Made by a program: the position numbers and the translations under genes
Shown here: positions 48,073 to 59,584 of the stretch, one piece after another
Numbering within the stretch: the stretch's first letter is position 1
Layout of the letters: each line of letters begins with the position of its first letter
Notes under the pieces: generated by a model
Told to the model about the DNA's origin: nothing
Seen by the model: the letters and a program-made list of their open reading frames with translations, nothing else
The model's database searches: none
Assembly: GCA_963082715.1 (NCBI GenBank)
Contig: OY720456.1
Span: 17,001,610 to 17,065,609, forward strand
Source of the DNA: Harpalus rubripes
Lineage: Eukaryota; Arthropoda; Insecta; Coleoptera; Carabidae
Direction: 5' to 3'
DNA: 64,000 nt

Positions 48073-48236
48073 TTAAGGCCATTTACCCTAACAAGGATTA
48101 AATTTTGAGACAATGCAAGGTGATTAAGGTCACATAGTCTTTTTTCAACGCCTTGGTCCTGCAATGGAATGTCTGTCTGTCACTGACGATTTTTCAAGAT
48201 AAATTTCACTGATATCATCTTTCTTTATCTTTGTAG

Positions 48237-48442
48237 GTGTGTGTGCATTACGAGCGATGCACATCCAGGTCCCCGAGGCAGCGCGAGCAGGAGACACAGT
48301 GACGCTGTCCTGTGATTACGATCTAGAGTCCGCAGCTTTATACACCATCAAGTGGTACCGAGGTGACGAGGAATTCTACCGCTACGTACCCAAGGAATCG
48401 CCACCAACAAGAGTGTTTCCCATGCCTGCCATCAACGTTGAT
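48237..48442 (+). CDS. Beaten-path (Beat) family protein, internal Ig exon
   Basis: A 206-nt exon between a pyrimidine-rich tract ending TTTGTAG (acceptor AG at 48235-48236) and a consensus donor GTAAGT at 48443. It begins with two bases that finish a codon (phase 1 intron upstream) and ends after a complete codon (phase 0). The 68 codons include HIQVPEAARAGDTVTLSC, DYDLE, YTIKWYRGDEEFYRYVP and a final INVD. This is the start of the Beat N-terminal immunoglobulin fold: first Ig cysteine, the KWY tryptophan core and the family hallmark EFYRY. The second Ig cysteine would lie in the next exon. Beat proteins are secreted or GPI-anchored partners of Side receptors in motor axon guidance. Signal-peptide and downstream exons were not found. 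The subgroup cannot be decided from 68 residues. Confidence 0.85.
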
Positions 48443-48752
48443 GTAAGTCAATTTATTATTAATTCACATAATCTAAAAGTTAATAATAAATGGTAAACTA
48501 TTATTCACGAAAGATGACTATTCAAGGTTATTTGTTCGAAGAAAGAATACACGGCATTTTATAGCAATAGCTTAACAACATTTTGTATTAGAAAGAGAAA
48601 GATTATTTGACGTTTGTTGATTTAATTTGTGTGTTGCAACAGATATACGTAAATGTGCCATTACTTTCTAACACACTAAAAATAGCAGTGACGTATGTCG
48701 TAGAGTTACAGACATTTGATTATCCACTAGATTGGCCTCTGTACTAATAGCT
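48443..48752 (+). other. Start of the Beat gene intron
   Basis: After GTAAGT the sequence becomes AT-rich at once. No further exon with Ig-like coding was found to the end of the window. Confidence 0.6.
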
Positions 48753-49203
48753 GTATTCTTTTTGGACAAAATCTCAGCTCATCTCAGATCACTTCAGATA
48801 AACTCAGGAAATCGTAGTTCTTCCTGACACAACTGATTTGAGTTGTTCTGAGTAAACTCACTTCCCCCCTTTCCGATGCTACACTACCAGTTTACAAAAC
48901 TCAAAATGATTTGAAACACTCAGTTTGCATTTTAAGGTTATATAATTCAACAAAATTTATATTCACATATACAGATATACTTACAAATATAATATATTTT
49001 CAACATTATCCATTTTTCGTTTATAAACAATATCATAGATTAGAAAAATGTCAATAAATTTGTAAGCTGTTACAGCAAATGCTATCGGTAAAGAAGGAAA
49101 TGATAAAATGAAATAAAACCTGTTGTTTTTGCAAAATCACAACTCACTTTAGCGCAACTCAGTTATGTACTGAGCTGAGATACAATTGGTTCAAAAAGAA
49201 TAC
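48753..49203. mobile_element. TIR element GTATTCTTTTTGG
   Basis: The left end GTATTCTTTTTGGACAAAAT followed by CTCAGCTCA pairs with the right end (TGAGCTGAGAT, then a complement of GTATTCTTTTTG). Subterminal ACTCA/TGAGT words are numerous. It is 451 bp and noncoding. Confidence 0.65.
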
Positions 49204-49316
49204 ATCTAATGTTTATCCAGTTATGGACAATTAGGAGTCGCTTTTATCAGGTCACAAAAACGACGTAATACTCTTTAAAACCATTTTTAATACTATAGAT
49301 ATTTCTTTAATTTATA

Positions 49317-49510
49317 GGCACGGTTTTTTCACCCCTGGATAAAGTGTGAGTTAACTGTCAGATAAAAAGAGAATATCGCATCGATATTACAGCCAAATTA
49401 CAGCTTAAATTGACAAAATTATACACACGTCAGTTATAATGATGTCATATTTTTCTTTTATCTGTCAAATAAGTTAACTGGTTCTTTATCTAGACGTGAA
49501 AAACAGGACC
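49317..49510. mobile_element. 194-bp palindromic MITE
   Basis: The left arm TTTTTTCACCCCTGGATAAA with GTTAACTGTCAGATAAAA pairs with the right arm TTTTATCTGTCAAATAAG and TTATCTAGACGTGAAAAA. Imperfect TIR of about 45 bp. Confidence 0.6.
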
Positions 49511-49727
49511 ATAGAGTAATACTAATTTCTATGTTCTTTCAAAAGTTTTTTAAAATTTAGTCAAATACGAATTCTAAAAGCCCTATTTTGTTGTTTTAAA
49601 AAACTGCTATTTTAAACCGATTGGATTTATGGAAATTTGTATGTGTAATTGTAGTTAGTAACATTGGATGGACATATATTCAATTATTTGAAAGTTCCTG
49701 TCAATTTTTCATTATGAATCCAAATAT

Positions 49728-50493
49728 AAAAATCTGATGTGACCAGCACATTACCTTCCGTCAGTTATATGTATTTTGTACAAATTTCATACGGAAAGTT
49801 CCTTGCTAAATATTCTATTTCTTGTACATTACCTTCCGGCAGCTGCATGTATTTTATGCAAATTTCATACAGAAAATTTATGTCTTAAATTATTATTTTG
49901 TGACGTTTTCTATATACAGTGCTCGATACAGTGTAATGTATCTGCAGAAATAAAAGATTTATTATTATTATTTCTTGTACATTACCTTAAAGCAGTTGTA
50001 TGTATTTTATACAAATTCCGCATACAGAAAGCAAAAGATCCTTTATTTCCAGTAAAATTATAAGACACACACTATGTCAATTTCACTTGACACTGACATC
50101 TTTCAATCGGAATTTTCTTAAAATAGTAGTTGTTTTCATAGCTATAGCTACTTTATGAAATTTAATTTCTTTATAATTTTTTAACTCTATATCCATTTAA
50201 TATTAAGTATAAAATGCAGTCAAATCGTATAGAGAATAAAATATTCTTTAATATTTATAATAACTTTAATTGTGAAAAAATGATATTTAACATAGTTTTT
50301 TCAAGAAAAACTGTTAAAATCTTCAAATGATGGTACTTCCGGTTGACCAATTGTAACCAAAATCTAATCAGCTCTTCATATGGATATAACGAAGAAGTAT
50401 ACGAAAAAATTATAATTTTTGAAACTGTAGTATTAGAGTTATCGCAGACGAAAATTTTGTTACACACACACACACATCCACACACACACACAT

Positions 50494-50558
<65 letters not shown>

Positions 50559-50686
50559 GACATCATCGTAAAAATAGTAAATTCGTATTCTATGGACCCT
50601 AAAACGTGCTTATTGATTAAAAACTCATCATCGAATTTTTTGACCAAAGACAATACCTTCCTTACCTAAAGGTGACGGAAGGTAAA
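49728..50686 (+). mobile_element. Helentron-like repeat, family A copy 4
   Basis: The terminus AAAAATCTGATGTGACC is followed by three copies of the roughly 78-bp terminal unit (each with ACATTACCTTCCGGCAG-like sequence), the complement of ACCGGAAGT near 50336, a (CA)n tract (50463-50553) and the GACATCATCGT block, ending in the hairpin with GACGGAAGGT. Confidence 0.88.
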
Positions 50687-50765
50687 AATATAATTAAAAA
50701 ATAGAATATATTATAATAATAGATAACGATATTTATGGAATCAATCAACTTTATTCTCATTCCCT

Positions 50766-50896
50766 TTTTTACCTCTCGCTAAGAGAGGTATTGAATTCAT
50801 GCTAAAAATCGCATATCCAGATGTTAGTTAATAAGCACGTTTTAAGATCCCTAGAATCCGATTATAACATTTTTACGATGATGTCCGTATGTGTGA

Positions 50897-50941
<45 letters not shown>

Positions 50942-52219
50942 TGTGTGTGAGTGTGTGTGTGTGTGTGAGAGTGTGTGTGTGGATGTGTGGATGTTGGATC
51001 CACGATTTCTCAAATACTATAAGACTTAAGATATTTTTAACTACGGATTCCTCAATCTAACAATAATGGGAAGAGTTGATTAAGTTTTGTTTACAATTTG
51101 ACAACCGGAAGTAGTAGTTACAAGAAAAAAATCATCTAAATATTATTTATCGAAAATTTTTGTAAATACTTATATTAAAGAACGTTAAATACTTTATTCG
51201 ATAAATATAAATTCATTATTATATCTTCTATAGATTTAGAGATAAAGAAATGCATATAAAATAATTTGATGTAAAAATTCTCAGATCAAACTACTTCAAG
51301 GCAAGAAATTCAAATGTTTGTAATTGACACATAAATGTCACTGTCAAAAATAATTGTATGCCACTGTCAAAAATATTTGTACATCATTATGAAGATTATG
51401 AAAATTAAAAAAAAGTCAACAACGCAAAAGAATATACGTAAAAAAAAATATAAAAGGAATTTGTGAAAAAATGAATATAAAGAAAAAGAAAAGGAAAGCA
51501 GAAAAAGAAAATTTCAGGATATTGTATATAAAGAAAATGTATGTATTGTACATAATTTATATTAAAATATCCCATAGATTTTGCAAATATATGTGAGAAT
51601 TATTTTGTAGTGAGAGATGAATATATGTATTTGTATTTAAAAATATTTTACCGGTTTCAGGCTATTATTCCATTGTTTACATGTACAAAACTAGGCTGGT
51701 AACTAAGTAATAACTGTATCTGTATGGTAATATTATTACCATACTGACTTGTCAACAACGGTCTACAAAATGAAAATAAAATAAAATGTAAATATAATGC
51801 TCTTCATTAATACATACAGATAACGTTCGCCTATCGTTCTAAATACGGCCTACTTTATTCTAAAGTAATAAACATGTGGAACAAAGCACATAATTTGAAT
51901 ATTTGTCATATTGACATATGTCAAAATAATTGTTCTGTTAACCATAGCAATCTGAAAATAGCATTAATGAGAGAATTTCAAAAAATGGTATTTTCTCAAT
52001 AATGTCTTAATTTTCTGAAACCGGTAAACTATTGAACAAACCACGGATGTTATTAATCATAACAAGCCTTAGATGTCTTAAAATCCTCGCTCTTCGAGCT
52101 CGGATTTCAAACAGACATTTTCGGCAGTTATGATATACATAACATTCCTAGGTATGTTAATAGCTATTTCGTTTTATGCGTACAACCAGGTGAAATATCT
52201 GGCGAGAGGTTATGTGCTT
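50766..52219 (-). mobile_element. Helentron-like repeat, family B copy 3, with insertion
   Basis: The left hairpin ACCTCTC, GCTAA, GAGAGGT is perfect. (TG)n spans about 50897-50976, and ACCGGAAGTAGTAGTTAC is present. An unrelated 516-bp element (51649-52164) interrupts it, after which TCGTTTTATGCGTACAACC resumes. The end GGCGAGAGGTTATGTGC is cut off before the CACATCAG part. Confidence 0.85.
51649..52164 (+). mobile_element. TACCGGTTTCAG repeat, copy 2, nested with TATTT duplication
   Basis: TATTT flanks it on both sides (51644-51648 and 52165-52169), and the uninterrupted sequence is present at about 34462 and 3686. It starts TACCGGTTTCAGG; an inverted CTGAAACCGGTA lies inside near 52015, so the outer part may be a composite. 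It is homologous to 15668-16138. Confidence 0.7.
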
Positions 52220-52450
52220 TTTATATAATGAACCAATGTAATTCAATCTGTCATTATTGTATAAAATTTTCGTGTTCTGTACATGTAGTCCCTGTGGAAG
52301 AAACATATCGAAACTAAATTTTAAAAAAAAGAGAATGAGAATAAAGTTGACTGTATTCCAGAAGTATCGTTAACTTTCTTCGTCCATGCCAGTCAAATAA
52401 TTACCATATCCCATTTATATTTTAAGTTAACCATTACTAATGCATACATA
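52220..52450. other. Short spacer, no feature
   Basis: AT-rich; nothing recognised. Confidence 0.4.
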
Positions 52451-52745
52451 AGGTTTGTTCCTACAGCTAGTCTGGACTGCCATATGTATGTCAGACGTAT
52501 GCGCATTTTAAATATATCGTTCCAACCGACTGTTTGCACAGTCCATCGGATTGTTGATATGTTTGTTCCTACAGACTTCGGACGCATACATGAACGCATC
52601 CGCGGACTGTCACATCCATCCACTTGTTTGTGCTATGTACAATTTGTCAGCACATGTACACCACAATTTTCGCGCGTTGCGAGAAAAATATCAAAGCAAG
52701 CCTGGATACATGAACGCATCCAAAAAGTCGTGTAGGAACAAACCT
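52451..52745. mobile_element. MITE with TIR AGGTTTGTTCCTACA
   Basis: A perfect 15-bp TIR, AGGTTTGTTCCTACA at the left and its complement at 52731-52745. An internal partial copy (TTTGTTCCTACAGACTTC) sits near 52561, and GGATACATGAACGCATCC-like words recur. It is 295 bp and noncoding. Confidence 0.75.
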
Positions 52746-53383
52746 ATTATTATATTATTTTGAAGCAATGACAATGATTTCAAATATAATTTTCTCCTCT
52801 CTTCTCCATTTTTAATTATTGATATTTTTGAAATTTTCCCGTTCTAGTATTGTGAAGTATAAATTAATTTTAAAAAACAAGTAATCCATCAACAATGATG
52901 AATAATACGCTTGTGAAACAGTGCTAATATATTTAAAGGCTTGTCGGTTGTTCATGTTATCAAGTTGTCATATTTAATGTATTACTCGTCGAGCAGAATT
53001 TAATATATAAAATATTACATTCTTCGCTCGTAGAAGGCTATGATTTGAAAATTCCATTGTTCTCGCCGATAAGACAGAGTTGGGAGCTGGAGTAGAGGAA
53101 CGAATCTCGTTCGGCTGCTACTAATCAAATTCACGCGGTACGAAGCATACTCAACACCCTCAATCCTTTGTTGACACGGGTTTTTACTCTTTACTTTCAA
53201 ACTAAATTTAGCTTTCTCTTTTAGATGCCCTTGCCTTTGCTTAAGACAGCAAAATGCCTGATTTATCATTTTCGGTTTTTCATACTTTGATTTGAATATA
53301 TAAACGAGGGTCGAGATTCCTAGATTATATTGTATCATCCTTTTTAACAAATAGTCTCTAGAGTCTATCTTTTCTGAAGAATA
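52746..53383. other. No gene recognised
   Basis: It contains a 111-codon frame on the minus strand (53015-53350) without a recognisable domain. I cannot tell whether it is coding. Confidence 0.35.
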
Positions 53384-53484
53384 GGGTCCTCTACTTTTAT
53401 TTTTTATTATTTTTAATTAAAATTCGTTTAATTTTGAAGCATCGTATTGATTTTAGTTTAACTACATTTGATGTTTAATGTTAA

Positions 53485-54111
53485 CGCTTAGTTGGTCGCT
53501 ACAGTGTACAAAATACCCTGTGCCTGTATAAATAGTTATAATTTTCGACATGCTTCCTTCTGAATCTTCTCCACCTGTGTAGCCTATCATCATAAAATGT
53601 TCTAAATGCACAGTTATTGACAAGTCGATAATTGAAATAATACAGAAGTTTTATAAGTGAACAGACCCTGTCGTCGATACCATAAACATATGCAATCTTG
53701 ATGGAATTAAATATTGTTAAAAATATAAACAATGCATTTTCTTATGATTATTTTTAAATTAATAATTGTCATTGATTTTTACTGATTATATAGTTAAATT
53801 GAAAAGTAATGCTGTAGAAGCGTGTAATTAAGGAATTACTACAAAGATAAATTGTACAAATGCGAGAGCTGATTTTTCTCTCGCATTTGATTATATAGTG
53901 CCTGAGTGTCAGGTCGCCAATCCGGGGAGGTGATGTCTGGTAAGCGCCCGCACGGTGCAAATATTTCATCATTACCGAAATCTGTGTACAAGCAGATTGG
54001 CACACCCATCAATGGGTAATAAGCCGTGATGATATATTTATATATTTAGTGAATAAAATACACGTAGCGAGCGACTAAAAGCGATAAATTTTTAAAGCGA
54101 CTAACTAAGGG
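53485..54111. mobile_element. piggyBac-like MITE with TTAA duplication and known empty site
   Basis: The TIR CGCTTAGTTGGTCGCT and the inverted end (complement CCCTTAGTTAGTCGCT) abut TTAA on both sides (53481-53484 and 54112-54115). The unfilled sequence AATGTTAACATGACGTC exists at about 5669-5685 in the sibling element. A truncated SINE is nested at 53915-54045. No transposase. Confidence 0.8.
53915..54045 (+). mobile_element. SINE of second family, 5'-truncated copy
   Basis: GGTAAGCGCCCGCACGG, then CATCATTACCGAAATCTG and AGCAGATTGGCACACCCA match the 3' half of the SINE at 46414-46690. The tRNA-like head is absent. Confidence 0.6.
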
Positions 54112-54302
54112 TTAATATGACGTAACGGTGGCACTTATTACTATCTATCTCTCGCACCAGACTCTATAGTAGGCTGCGAGAGATATACAGCTATAATGTG
54201 ACATCACAGTGACACGGACAACAAATATGAAATATCTCGCAAAGTAGTTCTTAAAAAAAATGTTTTTTATATCTTAATCGTTATTTATAGAGAAATACTT
54301 TA

Positions 54303-55175
54303 ATGCCCGGTTGCACCGCTAACACTTAAATTTTAAGTGTTCCTTGAATTGACAATATCGTATCAGAACGAAATTTCAAATGAGTAATTGAATATTGCTG
54401 TCAAAATTTCGATTTGAATTGTTTTCGTTTAAGCCTAGCATAAAATTTAAGGGTCAACTTGGCATAACTCCTTTTGCGAATTTTCCTTTTTTTGTTGAAA
54501 CTGGCGTTTAAAGAACAGAGATTTACGTATTAACTTACACTTTCTATAATTTTGTGGTTACATGCCAAATATTAAATATTATGATTTTAAATTCTGTATT
54601 TTGTACTAACCGGGTAACTAACCAAAAGTAACTTTGAAGTAACCGATTTTTTTAAAAAAAGATGTCTCATTTAGACTAATTCAAAAACGACACAGTGTAA
54701 ATATATACCAAATTTGTACCATCAAATCTTCAACCCACGAGCCGTCACTGAGTAGGACAATAGTAAAAGAAAAAGTCCTTATTTTCTGTTTTACATGATG
54801 TTTGTAAAATAATTTTTATGTGTCATAATGTACAAAGTCACTTTAGTATACTTGTACGTATGTACAAAATTACTTTCTTATTTCATAGCAAAACAAGATA
54901 TGTCTGATATAAAGGTGTTTATGAATAGGTGTTACAAATTTATAGGGTATATAGGGGATGCAAAATATACTAAATTTTACTAATAAACTCATATCCGGAA
55001 ACGCACCGTTTTTGAGCTACAAGGCTCTTAAAAGAGTAATTATCTACCTTAATTTTAGTTGGCAATGACCTATCACGTCAATTATTAATTCGGTTTATTT
55101 TAAATAATTCAGATAACCCCTGTAAATTATGTATATTACGTAATTTTAATAACTACATATACCTATATGATTTGG
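54303..55175. other. No gene recognised; possible half TIR element at 54304
   Basis: TGCCCGGTTGCACCG followed by the palindrome ACTTAAATTTTAAGTG looks like one end of a common insect TIR repeat. No matching right end was found. Confidence 0.35.
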
Positions 55176-55562
55176 CAGGTAAAATAATTAACACTTAACT
55201 AAGTTTCACAAACTAGAATTTATTATCTTTATCGCGATTTTGGCTTTTACGCCATCTTCAGAAGACTGAAAAATGTACAAGAGAATTACATGACTATATA
55301 TACAGACATAATCTTATACCTGTGTCTGTATATACAGGGTGTTTCCTTTAAAACAACCAGCACTTTTTTGGGCGAACTAACAACTTTAGAGAAAAATGTT
55401 TTATACCAAAAATGATCGAGTATAAGGGGATAATGTATCAATAGTAACAGACCGAATATTTAACCAGTGGTTCTTAAACGGTAGAACAAAATTATATTTT
55501 TTTAAATGGCACCCTATATCAATTTTTAGCTCTTTAAATGGAATATTATTTTCTGATTTCAA

Positions 55563-55626
<64 letters not shown>

Positions 55627-56171
55627 CATAGGGTTGTATAACAATTATTTCTAGAAAAATGGTATTAAAAACTAGAAATAATGTAATAAAAATGGGTTTA
55701 CTACTAGCGTAACTAGGACTAGGCAACAGATGTATCAATACATGTGTATTGCATAGCCTATTTTAATATTATAACATTATTTTTAATACCATTTTTATCG
55801 AAATAATTGTTATACAACCCTATACCATATTTATATCGTTGAAATCAGAAAAAAAAAATTACATAGGATACCATTTAAAAAAAATATAACTTTGTTCTGC
55901 CGTTTGCGAACCACTGGTCGAATTTTCGGTTTGTTATTATTAATAAATTAGCCCCTTATTCTCGATCATTTCTTGTATATAACAATTTTTTTGTCATTAG
56001 TTCGCCCAAAAAAGCGCTGGTTGTTTTAAAGGAAACATCCTGTATAGTCATGTAATTCTCTTGTATAGGTACATTTCTCAGTCTTCTGAAGTTGGCGTAA
56101 AAGGCGAAATCGCGATAAAGATAATAAATCCTAGTTTGTGAAACTTAGTCAAGTGTTAATTATTTTACCTG
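55176..56171. mobile_element. Nearly 1-kb palindromic repeat with hammerhead-like ends
   Basis: The arms start CAGGTAAAATAATTAACAC and end in the exact complement at 56171. Each arm has a CTGAAG motif, a short GGC/GCC hairpin, AAA and ATCGCGAT, then a segment from ACAGGGTGTTTCCTTTAAAA that also pairs. The centre contains a (TA)n tract (55566-55624) and the TTATACAACCCTAT inverted pair. No coding capacity; the outer arms resemble Penelope terminal repeats. Confidence 0.7.
55566..55624. repeat. (TA)n microsatellite
   Basis: Perfect TA tract inside the palindrome. Confidence 0.95.
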
Positions 56172-56321
56172 TTTAAAATGTTTCACCTAGTGCCAACGAC
56201 AGATTCAATCAATCAGATTATATGGTTTGGGTTTAAAACGAGAAATATACAAATAAATAATAATCTGAGCAGTTATTCTATACAAATTTATAATATAGGT
56301 ACATAATATAAGTAACACTTT

Positions 56322-56378
56322 GGCCTGTTTCATAAAACACTAGTAATTACTTCAGTATATTACTAAAACATAAGTAGG
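56322..56378. repeat. Fragment of the GCCTGTTTCATAAA element
   Basis: GGCCTGTTTCATAAAACAC to TATTACTAAAACATAAG duplicates the left end of 56827-57297 in the same orientation. Confidence 0.6.
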
Positions 56379-56383
56379 TGTGG

Positions 56384-56818
56384 TATGACTAGCGAATGAA
56401 AGTTGACGTTTAAATTATTTTATAGAAGAAACCACTTCTTTTGAAACCCTAGAGAAGAATAGAATTGTACGAAATATTCAGGTATGAAGTTTTTGCAAGA
56501 ACCCATTTAAATACTGTAGTAGGAAAGCACAGAAATACATTACTATGTCTGACTGAAAATAGATGGCCGACTAGGGTAACTAAACAGGGGACGTTTAAAA
56601 TATTTTAAACATTTTTCGTTTATGTTGATTATAACAAAATATTTTGATTTTTAAACTATTTAGTTTGGCAATTCCATGAAATAGGATTATTTTTAATTTC
56701 CTCTAACAGTAATTCCGACTCGAGGGTTGCTTACACCTGAGACGAACGAACTAGAATTTGCGGTATTAAATTTTTTAAATACATCCCTGAATCTTGTTGC
56801 TAGGGTCATTTTAAATGC
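56384..56818. mobile_element. MITE, TATGACTAGCGAATGAAA family, copy 2 (right end lost)
   Basis: It starts TATGACTAGCGAATGAAA and follows 39544-39930 closely (for example CCGACTAGGGTAA, GAGGGTTGCTTACACC). Homology stops at about 56818, where the next TIR element begins. It also has about 90 bp near 56430-56520 that copy 1 lacks. Confidence 0.65.
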
Positions 56819-56826
56819 ATCCTGTT

Positions 56827-57297
56827 GCCTGTTTCATAAAGCACTAGTAATAACTTCAGTATATTACTGAAGTAAATTTTAAAAAATACTTAAGTAAATA
56901 AACTTGTTTCATAAAACCTATCCACCTACGTATTTTCCCAAGTAGACTTGACGTTACTAAGGTACAAATAATTGTTTCATAAAAATAAACATACTGCTGC
57001 AGAAAAATTACCGCTGTAGCAAACTGACATTGTCATATGAAAATCTGACAATTTTGTGTTTTAAACATTCCATTCAACACTTTCTTATCTTCATTTTACC
57101 TACCTTCCGACTGGGTAATTTCTGGCAACATGTAGTTTTTGTGAAATTAAATTATTCGTATCTAAGTAACTACTAGTGTAAATTTGATATATACTGCAGT
57201 ATTTTATTTTTTACATAAGTAGCTTCATGAAACTAAATTTAGAAAATACCGGTGATTTACTGGTATTTACCCTAGTATTTATTTTATGAAACAGGCC
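56827..57297. mobile_element. TIR element GCCTGTTTCATAAA
   Basis: The left end GCCTGTTTCATAAAGCACT and the complementary right end ATTTTATGAAACAGGC bound 471 bp, with ACTAGTA and GTTTCATAAA repeated inside. It is related in design to 28761-29876. Confidence 0.7.
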
Positions 57298-57944
57298 ACG
57301 TTAGCAGAAAATGACTGTAAAAATTTTAATCACAAAATAATTTATACATACAGTATTAACACAAACTTTATTGAAAAATAGGTCGTGAGGGAATATACCT
57401 AATAAACAGTTCATAATTTAAAATATAATTCTCTCATGCATAGACAAGCATGTGAAAATGATGAAGCTTTATGTTTCATGCTTCATGCAGTATGCGAGTA
57501 CTAAGTATATAACCTAGCACCGTTTATTAGCACCATCGTAAATGTAAATAAGGTAACGGCTTGAAAGTAATTGTCTAAGTTGAGCATGTCTCTCATATGT
57601 CATTTCATCAAGACATGACATACCTACTTACAATCATATTTCATATTTCTCCTGCCAAGTGGAAGTTCTACATGTCGCCACAGTGTAAAACGAGGAGTAG
57701 TTAAGTTACTCGCGCTAAACATTCTGGAGATTTTATGTGCTCGTATAAGACGATATTGTATCTATTAATAAGTAAAACCCTAGAGAGATACGTACTCAAT
57801 AGTATGAAATGCAATCGTGCTTATAATTTGTCTGTCACATATTATTTTTTGATATATTACCCATTTATGGGTATGTCAGTCAGCGTCTTATATATATGTC
57901 ACATAAGTTTTCGGAAAATTTATGAATAGACGATACTGTCTACT

Positions 57945-57947
<3 letters not shown>
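57298..57947. other. No gene recognised
   Basis: AT-rich. A 64-codon frame near 57735-57929 has no domain. Confidence 0.4.

Positions 57948-58022
<75 letters not shown>
57948..58022. repeat. (TA)n microsatellite
   Basis: Perfect TA tract, followed directly by CAGGGTATTCATTTTAAATG, the usual start of a TA-inserting insect repeat. Confidence 0.95.
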
Positions 58023-58027
<5 letters not shown>

Positions 58028-58639
58028 GGTATTCATTTTAAATGGGCCACCATTGCTATCTCGAGAACTATAAATGCTACAAATATAGTTAAATGGGCAA
58101 ACAATTTCTATTTTACAACACAAATTTAAATAAAAGAAAAAAAATTTTTTTGGCCAGTTGTTCTCAAAATACTCATTTGCTCATTCGATAGAGAATTTAA
58201 TTTTAAATTCAGTGATATAATATTTTTATATCCTTACATAACGATTTTTTTGAGAAAAATGCATGTAAAGTTTTATACCAATTTGATTAAAATATAGTGC
58301 CATGAATGGAAAAAATGACTACATGTCATTTTTATTACATAGAATTAGAGTGCCCTGACCGAAAGAAGTGAATGTTTTGTTCTTGTAAGTGATCATAAAT
58401 GTCAACATAAACAAAATATTCACGTATTTCTTTCTTGGGATTCTAATTCTGTCAAATAAAATTAACACTTATTTGTTTGACCAAGTCAGTACCCACTCTT
58501 TCCTTCCAAATTCATTTACCCTACTAAAAAAAAATGTTATAAAACTTAAAAAGTAATGACTACTAAGAAAGAAAAATATTAGAAATTGAAAGAAACGTTG
58601 ATTTTTCCAATTATCGCAAATATTAAATTGGAAGTACGT
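58023..58639. other. No gene recognised; possible repeat start
   Basis: The CAGGGTATTC start resembles the termini at 27153 and 55333, but no inverted right end was seen. Confidence 0.35.
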
Positions 58640-59533
58640 TTTTACCTTCCGTCACCTTTAGGTAAGGAAGGTATTGTCTTTGGTCAAAAAATTCGATGAT
58701 GAGTTTTTAATCAATAAGCACGTTTTAGGGTCCCTAGAATACGAATTTACTATTTTTACGATGATGTCTGTATGTGTGTGTGTGTGTGTATGTGTGGATG
58801 TGTGTGTGTGTGTAACAAAATTTTCGTCTGCGATAACTCTAATACTACAGTTACAAAAATTATAATTTTTTCGTGTACTTCTTCGTTACATCCATATGAA
58901 GAGCTGATTAGATTTTGGTTACAATTGGTCAACCGGAAGTACCATCATTTGAAGATTTTAACAGTTTTTCTTGAAAAAACTATGTTAAATATAATTTTTT
59001 CACATTTGATGTTATTATAAATATTAAAGAATATTTTATTCTCTATACGATTTGACTGCATTTTATACTTAATATTAAATGGATATAGAGTTAAAAAATT
59101 ATAAAGAAATTAAATTTCATAAAGTAGCCATAGCTATGGAAACAGCTACTATATTAAAAAAATTCTGATTGAAAGATGTCAGTGTCAAGTGAAATTGACA
59201 TAGTGTGTTTGTCTTATAATTTTTACTGGAAATATAGGATCTTTTGCTTTCTGTATGGAATTTGCATAAAATACATACAACTGCTTTAAGGTAATGTACA
59301 AGAAATAATAATAATAAATCTTTTATTTCTGCAGATACAAACATTACACTGTATATAGAAAACGTCACAAAATAATAATTTTCTGTATGAAATTTGCGTA
59401 AAATACATGCAACTGCGGGAAGGTAATGTACAAGAAATAGAATATTTAATTTAGCAAGGAACTTTCCGTATGAAATTTGTACAAAATACATAGAACTGAC
59501 GGAAGGTAATGTGCTGGCCACATCAGATTTTTT
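58640..59533 (-). mobile_element. Helentron-like repeat, family A copy 5 (best preserved)
   Basis: The left hairpin is ACCTTCC, an inner ACCTTTAGGT, and GGAAGGT. Then come GGGTCCCTAGAATACG, ACGATGATGTCTG and (TG)n, CAACCGGAAGTACCATC, and three terminal units with an extra TTATTATTATTTC-type linker. The end is GACGGAAGGTAATGTGCTGG and CCACATCAGATTTTTT. Confidence 0.9.
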
Positions 59534-59584
59534 GACTTGGTACCTGGTCGCATTTTGCAGTATACCCACTATATTTTCATTCAA

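Larger units (their letters stand above)
53384..54302. mobile_element. TIR element ATGGGGTCCTGCA, copy 2, split by piggyBac-like element
   Basis: The left part (GGGTCCTCTACTTTT to AATGTTAA) and the right part (TTAATATGACGTAACGG to AAATACTTTA) match 5559-6210 with many substitutions. The two parts are separated by 627 bp inserted at TTAA. The right TIR is missing. Confidence 0.65.

Noticed and set aside
48239..48496. Stand-alone 85-codon gene
   Set aside because: The frame extends past a clear GTAAGT donor into intron sequence. The first codon is GTG and the Ig fold is only half encoded, so this is an internal exon.
53015..53350. 111-codon minus-strand frame as a gene
   Set aside because: No domain, no splice context and no promoter signal seen. 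It cannot be supported, only noted.
54304..54470. GCCCGGTTGCACC TIR element
   Set aside because: Only one end is visible; without a right end the call would be guesswork.
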